From Nocardia cerradoensis NBRC 101014 (GTDB lineage: Bacteria; Actinomycetota; Actinomycetes; Mycobacteriales; Mycobacteriaceae), in the NCBI RefSeq assembly GCF_000308535.1, contig NZ_BAFW01000098.1, positions 1 to 48,039 on the forward strand: DNA of 48,039 nucleotides. Direction: 5' to 3'. Made by a program: the position numbers and the translations under genes. Below the pieces are notes generated by a model. That model saw only the letters and a program-made list of their open reading frames with translations. It ran no database searches and had not been told where the DNA came from. Shown here one piece after another: positions 43,595 to 48,039 of the stretch (position 1 is the first letter of the stretch; every line of letters begins with the position of its first letter).

Positions 43595-45121
43595 ATGGTC
43601 GGCATTGAGACCTCGGCGGCGGGCTACACCGCGCCGAGCGCAACCCCCCGGCGGGCGTGGCTGGGTCTGGCGGTGTTGATCCTGCCGGTGCTGCTGGTGT
43701 CGATGGACATGTCGGTGCTGTACCTGGCGATGCCGACGCTGACCGAGCATCTGGACCCCTCGGCCGAACAGCAGCTGTGGATTCTCGACATCTACGGATT
43801 CATGATCGCCGGGCTGCTGATCACCATGGGCAATCTCGGTGACCGCATCGGCCGGCGCAACATATTGCTCGCCGGCGCAACGGTTTTCGGCATCGCCTCG
43901 CTGCTGGCGGCCTTCGCGCCCAGCGCCGGCGTGCTGATCGCGGCGCGCGCGCTGATGGGTGTCGGCGGTGCGACGCTGCTGCCGTCGAGCCTGGCGTTGA
44001 TCTCGAGCCTGTTCCCCGAGGCGCGGGCTCGCGGCACCGCGATCGGCATCTGGACGGCGTTCTTCGCCGGCGGTTCGGCGGTGGGGCCGGTGATCGGCGG
44101 CCTGCTGCTGCACAAGTTCTGGTGGGGTTCGATCTTCCTGATCAATACGCCGGTACTGCTGGTGCTGCTGGCGCTGGGACCGCTGCTGCTGCCCGAACAC
44201 CGCTCCGCCGGCCGCGGACCGCTGGACCCGGTGAGCGTGATCATGTCCATCGGCGGCATCCTGCCGCTGGTGTACGCGGTGAAACGGGCCGCGGCCGAGG
44301 GTGTCGACGTGGTCTCGGTGGTGCTCGGACTCGCCGGTGTCGCGGTCTTGGTGGCATTCGTGCGACGCCAGCGCACGCTGGCCGAACCGCTGCTGGACCT
44401 GAGCCTGTTCCGGCGCGGCCTGTTCCGCGTGGCGATCGGGTCGTCCACGGTGGGCATGATGTCGCTGGCCGGCATGAGCTATCTGACCAGCATGTATCTG
44501 CAGTCGGTGGCCGGACGCGACGTCCTGGGTGCGGCGCTGCTGGGTATTCCGGCGGCGATCGCGGTGTTCGTATGCTCGATGGGCGGGGCGCGGGTGGCGC
44601 GCCGGCTCGGCACGCGCGGCTCGTTCGTGCTGGCGTTGAGTGCGGCCGCGGTCGGCAACCTGCTGTTGCTCGGTATCGGCGTCGACGGCGGAATCGGCTG
44701 GTACATCGCGGGATCCACCATCGCGGGCCTCGGCTACGGCATCGTGTTCACCCTGGTGTCGGAGGTCGCGGTGTCCTCGGTTCCGGCCGAGCGCGCGGGA
44801 TCGGCGGTCGGCATCTCCGAAACCAGTTTCGAACTGGGGAACGCCCTGGGATTGTCGCTGCTGGGTTCGCTGGCGGCGCTGGTGTTCCGATCGGGTGGCG
44901 GCTTCGCCGACACACTCGGCGAGACGCTCGTGCGTCATCGCGGCGACCCCACGGTGATCCATGCCGCGCAGAGCTCGTTCGTCACCGGGATGCACACCGC
45001 GCTGGTGGTGGGTGCGGCACTGCTGATCATGATGGCGGTGACCGCCGCGGCGACCTCGGGCCGCCGGCGCCGGCGCGCGATCGCGGTGGATACCGCCTCC
45101 GCGGCGGCGGGAACGCGCTGA
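43595..45121 (+). CDS. MFS drug exporter, DHA2 (14-helix) family
   Basis: A 508-residue integral membrane transporter with about 14 helices. It has the MFS motif GNLGDRIGRRN after helix 2 (about 80), and the DHA2 hallmarks LDIYGFMIAGLLITMGNL, GIWTAFFAGGSAVGPVIGGLLL (motif C) and NALGLSLLGSLAALVF. Drug/proton antiport is expected. It starts with M at 43595; the GTG three bases earlier is possible. Regulated by the divergent TetR protein. Confidence 0.94.
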   Translation: MVGIETSAAGYTAPSATPRRAWLGLAVLILPVLLVSMDMSVLYLAMPTLTEHLDPSAEQQLWILDIYGFMIAGLLITMGNLGDRIGRRNILLAGATVFGIASLLAAFAPSAGVLIAARALMGVGGATLLPSSLALISSLFPEARARGTAIGIWTAFFAGGSAVGPVIGGLLLHKFWWGSIFLINTPVLLVLLALGPLLLPEHRSAGRGPLDPVSVIMSIGGILPLVYAVKRAAAEGVDVVSVVLGLAGVAVLVAFVRRQRTLAEPLLDLSLFRRGLFRVAIGSSTVGMMSLAGMSYLTSMYLQSVAGRDVLGAALLGIPAAIAVFVCSMGGARVARRLGTRGSFVLALSAAAVGNLLLLGIGVDGGIGWYIAGSTIAGLGYGIVFTLVSEVAVSSVPAERAGSAVGISETSFELGNALGLSLLGSLAALVFRSGGGFADTLGETLVRHRGDPTVIHAAQSSFVTGMHTALVVGAALLIMMAVTAAATSGRRRRRAIAVDTASAAAGTR

Positions 45122-45185
45122 CCGGTTGCCGGTCGCGGTGACGATTCCGGCCCGCCGGCGCAGGCGGCCCAATACAGTTTCGGCT

Positions 45186-46052
45186 GTGACAGATACCGCC
45201 TCACCGGGCCGTCCGCTGGCCGAGCGGGTCGCGACGCGGCTGTTGTATCCCACCTCGCGTCCCCGTGACGCCGCGCTGCGCGAGGCCGTCTCGGGCCGGG
45301 TCGTGCTGGTGACCGGCGCCTCGCACGGCATCGGGAAGGTCACCGCCGCCAAATTCGCCGCCGCCGGAGCCGTGGTGGTGATGGTGGCGCGCTCGGCGGC
45401 CGAGCTGGACGCCGCGGCCGACGAGATCACCGCGAGCGGCGGCATCGCGCACACCTACAGCGCCGACCTGACCGATATGGACGCGGTGGACGAGCTGGCC
45501 CGCGACATCCTCGCCACACACGGGCGGGTGGATGTCGTGATCAACAACGCGGGCCGTTCGATCCGGCGCTCGATCGACCAGTCCTACGATCGTTTCCACG
45601 ATTTCACCCGGACCATCGATATCAACTATCTCGGCCCGGTGCGATTGCTGCTGGCCCTGCTGCCGGCGATGCGGGAGCGCGGCCGCGGACACATCGTCAA
45701 CATCTCCACCTGGGGCCTGCGGATGCCGCCGGTGCCGCGGTGGGCCGCCTACGGTGCGTCGAAGGCGGCCTTCGACCAGTGGCTGCGCACGGTCGCGACC
45801 GAGGTGGCGGCCGACGGCGTCACCACCACCTCGATCTACATGCCGTTGGTGCATACGCGCATGAGCGCGCCGACCGATTTCGGTTCGATGCCGGGCCTGA
45901 CCGCCGCCGAGGCCGCGGATCTGGTGTGTCACGCCGTCGTCGCGAAACCGGTGGAGATCTCACCGTGGTGGAGCGGTCCGCTGCAGGCATGGACGGATCT
46001 GACCCGCGGCCCGATGCAGCGACTGATGGCCCTCGGCTTCCGCGCGAGGTGA
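45186..46052 (+). CDS. Short-chain dehydrogenase/reductase
   Basis: A 288-residue SDR. An extra N-terminus (about 1-35) precedes the dinucleotide site TGASHGIG (about 45), then NNAG (about 120), the catalytic Ser in NISTWG and YGASK with the catalytic Tyr and Lys (about 200). It resembles the SDR domain of mycobacterial fatty acyl-CoA/aldehyde reductases by its N-terminal lead-in and its C-terminal WWSGPLQAWTDLTRGPMQRLM, so a lipid substrate is plausible. The GTG at 45186 is chosen because it starts just upstream of the conserved part. It converges on the hydrolase gene. Confidence 0.87.
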   Translation: MTDTASPGRPLAERVATRLLYPTSRPRDAALREAVSGRVVLVTGASHGIGKVTAAKFAAAGAVVVMVARSAAELDAAADEITASGGIAHTYSADLTDMDAVDELARDILATHGRVDVVINNAGRSIRRSIDQSYDRFHDFTRTIDINYLGPVRLLLALLPAMRERGRGHIVNISTWGLRMPPVPRWAAYGASKAAFDQWLRTVATEVAADGVTTTSIYMPLVHTRMSAPTDFGSMPGLTAAEAADLVCHAVVAKPVEISPWWSGPLQAWTDLTRGPMQRLMALGFRAR

Positions 46053-46073
46053 TCTGCGGCGGCGCAGTCGCGG

Positions 46074-46901
46074 TCAGCTCTGCAGGAACGCCAGCAGGTC
46101 GGCGTTGAAACGGTCCTTGTCCCCGGGCACCAAGGCGATGCCGTGTGAACCGCCCTCGTAGACGGTGAGGGTGGCATCGGGGATGAGCTTCGCCGCCTTG
46201 CGTGCGGTGGCGTCGATGGGCACGATCTGATCGTCGTCGCCGTGCACGATCAGCGTGGGGACATCGAATTTCTGCAGGTCGTCGGTGAAATCGGTGTATG
46301 CGAAGGCATCGACACAGCGGACCCCTGCCTCGATCGACTCGTGCATCGCCATGAACCAGAACGCGTCGCGGTTGCCCTGGGTGGCCTTGGTGCCCGGCCG
46401 GTTGGCGCTGAAGAAGCCCTCGGAGGTGTCGCGCCAGAACTGCGAACGTTCGGTCAGGATGCCCTTCTTGATCTGATCGAACACCTCGTCGGGCACGCCT
46501 TCGGGGTTGCCCTCGGTGCGCGCCATCAGCGGCGGGATAGCCGACAGCAACACCGCCGAGCGCACCCGTCCGGTGCCGTGGCGGCCGATGTAGCGAGCCA
46601 GTTCGCCGCCGCCCATGGAGTGCGCCACGAGCGTGACATCGCGCAGGTCGAGCCGGCTGAGCAGATCGTTCAGGTCGTCGGCGAAGGTGTCGAAGTCGTA
46701 TCCGCTCCACGGCTGTGCCGAACGCCCGTGTCCGCGGCGATCGTGCGCGATACCGCGAAAACCGTTGTCCGCCACGTATTTCAACTGATCGTCCCAGGCG
46801 TCGGCGTTGAGCGGCCAGCCGTGGATGAAGACCACCGGGCGGCCCGAACCCCAATCCTTGTAGTAGATCTCGACCTCGTCGCGCGTCGTACACACAGGCA
46901 T
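46074..46901 (-). CDS. Alpha/beta hydrolase (non-haem chloroperoxidase/esterase type)
   Basis: A 275-residue protein. The oxyanion segment is VVFIHGWPLNADAW (about 25), the nucleophile elbow is VAHSMGGGELARYIG (Ser about 95), then LIVHGDDDQIVPID (Asp about 225) and GGSHGIALV (His about 255): a complete Ser-Asp-His triad. The cap region and the PLNADAW segment point to the bromoperoxidase/arylesterase group, which also shows perhydrolase activity in vitro. It has no signal peptide. It stands alone. Confidence 0.92.
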   Translation of the reverse strand: MPVCTTRDEVEIYYKDWGSGRPVVFIHGWPLNADAWDDQLKYVADNGFRGIAHDRRGHGRSAQPWSGYDFDTFADDLNDLLSRLDLRDVTLVAHSMGGGELARYIGRHGTGRVRSAVLLSAIPPLMARTEGNPEGVPDEVFDQIKKGILTERSQFWRDTSEGFFSANRPGTKATQGNRDAFWFMAMHESIEAGVRCVDAFAYTDFTDDLQKFDVPTLIVHGDDDQIVPIDATARKAAKLIPDATLTVYEGGSHGIALVPGDKDRFNADLLAFLQS

Positions 46902-47038
46902 GGACGAACCTCCTCTGCGTGCGCCCGCCGGCCTCGGTCGCGGGCCGTGAGAACGAGACGCGACCTCCAGCGTAGGGGCCGCGACCGAGGCGAAGGGCTA
47001 CGAATCGGTTACGTCAGCAATCGGGCAGCTACCGACTG

Positions 47039-48013
47039 TTACGGCTCGAGGACGACCTTGCCGACGGTGGCGCGGTCCTCGAGGGCCCGGTGCGCGGCGG
47101 CGGCATCGGCGAGGGCGAACCGGTGCACCGCTGGGCGCAACCGCCCGGAGCCGGCCGCGGCCAGGGCCCGCGTCTCCAGCGCCGCGATTCCGCCGCCACG
47201 TTCGAGCATCTCCGGACCGAGCACCGACCGTGAGGTGATGCCGCGAGCCGCGAGCTCGTCGGGGGCGAATTCCACCGCGGCATCGCTCCAGCCGAAGACG
47301 AGATGGGCGCCGCCGGGCGCGAGCAGTTCGACCGCCGCGCGGCCGGCCGCGCCGCCGACTCCGTCGAAGACCCAGTGCGCGGGCCGGTCGCCGAAACGTG
47401 CCCGCACCGCATCCGGCCACGCCGGATCGGTGTAGTCGAGGGCCAGGTCGGCGCCGTTGGCCGCGACGGTGGCGACCTTGGCCGCGCTGCCGGCCAGGCC
47501 GACGACAGTCACCCCGGCGGCGCGCAGATACTGCACGAGCAGTGTGCCGACCCCACCTGCGGCGGCGGGCACCACCGCGAGCTGTCCCGGCTCGACCTCG
47601 GCGAATCCCAGGATGCCCAGGGTGGTGCGCCCCGTGCCGATCATCGCCACCGCCGCGGCCGCCTCCAGCGCGTCCGGAATGCGGTGCAGCCGTTGCGCAT
47701 CCGCGACCGCCAGTGCGGCGTAGCCGCCCGGCGCCGCGCCCAGATGGGTCACGACCCGAGCGCCCAGCAGATCCGGGTCGGCGCCGGAACCGACCAGATC
47801 GACCACACCTGCGACTTCGCGACCGGGGATCGTCGGCAACTGCGGCAGCGGATAGGGCCCCGGCAGGCCTCGGCGCAAACGGGTGTCGACCAGGTGAATT
47901 CCCGCCGCGGCCACGGCGATCCGGACCTGTCCGGCTTCCGGCAGGGGATCGGCGACGGTCTCGTAGCGCAGGTTCTCGGCCGGACCGAATTCGTGCAGGC
48001 GTATCGCTTTCAT
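47039..48013 (-). CDS. Quinone oxidoreductase-like zinc-type alcohol dehydrogenase family protein
   Basis: A 324-residue medium-chain reductase. GroES-like N-terminal half with RLHEFGPAENLRYETV and TIPGREVAGVVDLVG (about 70), then the NADPH-binding half with PAAAGGVGTLLVQYLRAAG (about 145-165). The zinc cysteines are absent, so it is the zinc-free quinone oxidoreductase/enoyl reductase branch. The ATG at 48013 gives the usual MKAIRLHEFG start. No neighbours on its upstream side are in the window. Confidence 0.92.
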   Translation of the reverse strand: MKAIRLHEFGPAENLRYETVADPLPEAGQVRIAVAAAGIHLVDTRLRRGLPGPYPLPQLPTIPGREVAGVVDLVGSGADPDLLGARVVTHLGAAPGGYAALAVADAQRLHRIPDALEAAAAVAMIGTGRTTLGILGFAEVEPGQLAVVPAAAGGVGTLLVQYLRAAGVTVVGLAGSAAKVATVAANGADLALDYTDPAWPDAVRARFGDRPAHWVFDGVGGAAGRAAVELLAPGGAHLVFGWSDAAVEFAPDELAARGITSRSVLGPEMLERGGGIAALETRALAAAGSGRLRPAVHRFALADAAAAHRALEDRATVGKVVLEP

Positions 48014-48039
48014 GAGCTCAGCCTGCAACCTCGACCATT

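Noticed and set aside
43511..45454. Upstream extension of the second TetR frame
   Set aside because: Shadow of the MFS gene; the TetR start is at 43510.

Overview
The window is GC-rich actinobacterial DNA with frequent GTG starts, a WhiB-family protein, IdeR-type iron boxes and an F420/FMN-type split-barrel protein. The gene order follows the Mycobacterium tuberculosis Rv1828-Rv1850 segment: FtsR-like MerR, BFN protein, second MerR, gcvP, an Rv1836c-like VWA protein, glcB, two CBS/DUF21 membrane proteins (Rv1841c/Rv1842c), guaB1 (Rv1843c), M56 protease and BlaI (Rv1845c/Rv1846c), PaaI thioesterase (Rv1847), ureA, ureB and ureC. Between these conserved blocks lie many accessory genes. I infer a member of the Mycobacteriales, most likely Nocardia or a close relative.

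Layout. 1-4719: three co-oriented regulatory or housekeeping genes, then a tandem glycine riboswitch directly before gcvP. 4741-9200: HxlR regulator, membrane-anchored substrate-binding/VWA protein, WhiB, HNH endonuclease, a small ORF and a flavodoxin-fold NAD(P)H oxidoreductase, all on the minus strand. 9374-20027: malate synthase G, a methyltransferase, a divergent TetR/membrane-protein pair with operators, a hotdog-fold thioesterase, a coupled DUF305/LVIVD exported pair, two NTF2-fold proteins and an uncharacterised 300-residue protein. 20024-24347: an overlapping two-gene CBS/DUF21 operon with a long leader, and guaB1. 24407-28072: PPOX protein, DUF1992 protein and ethanolamine ammonia-lyase (eutBC). 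28193-31583: BlaI, M56 protease and a DEAD-box helicase read as one group.

31661-35735 is an iron-regulated island. It holds a three-gene FecCDE-type siderophore importer (overlapping GTGA junctions), an iron box shared with a divergent FhuF-like protein that lacks its C-terminal cysteine cluster, and at the end of fhuF a second iron box. That box sits between good -35 and -10 hexamers and drives a predicted transcript of about 100 nt ending in a 12-bp terminator hairpin. It lies between the Rv1846c and Rv1847 equivalents and on the same strand as the latter, which is where the iron-responsive sRNA MrsI (ncRv11846) sits in M. tuberculosis. This is the most interesting feature of the window.

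35838-48013: O-acetylhomoserine sulfhydrylase and an OsmC protein (sulfur/thiol metabolism); PaaI thioesterase and ureABC without the accessory genes ureF, ureG and ureD; an O-methyltransferase; and a run of accessory regulator/enzyme pairs (PadR/NTF2-fold, TetR/MFS exporter, SDR, alpha/beta hydrolase, zinc-type alcohol dehydrogenase-like protein). I saw no tRNA, rRNA, CRISPR, insertion sequence or prophage genes.
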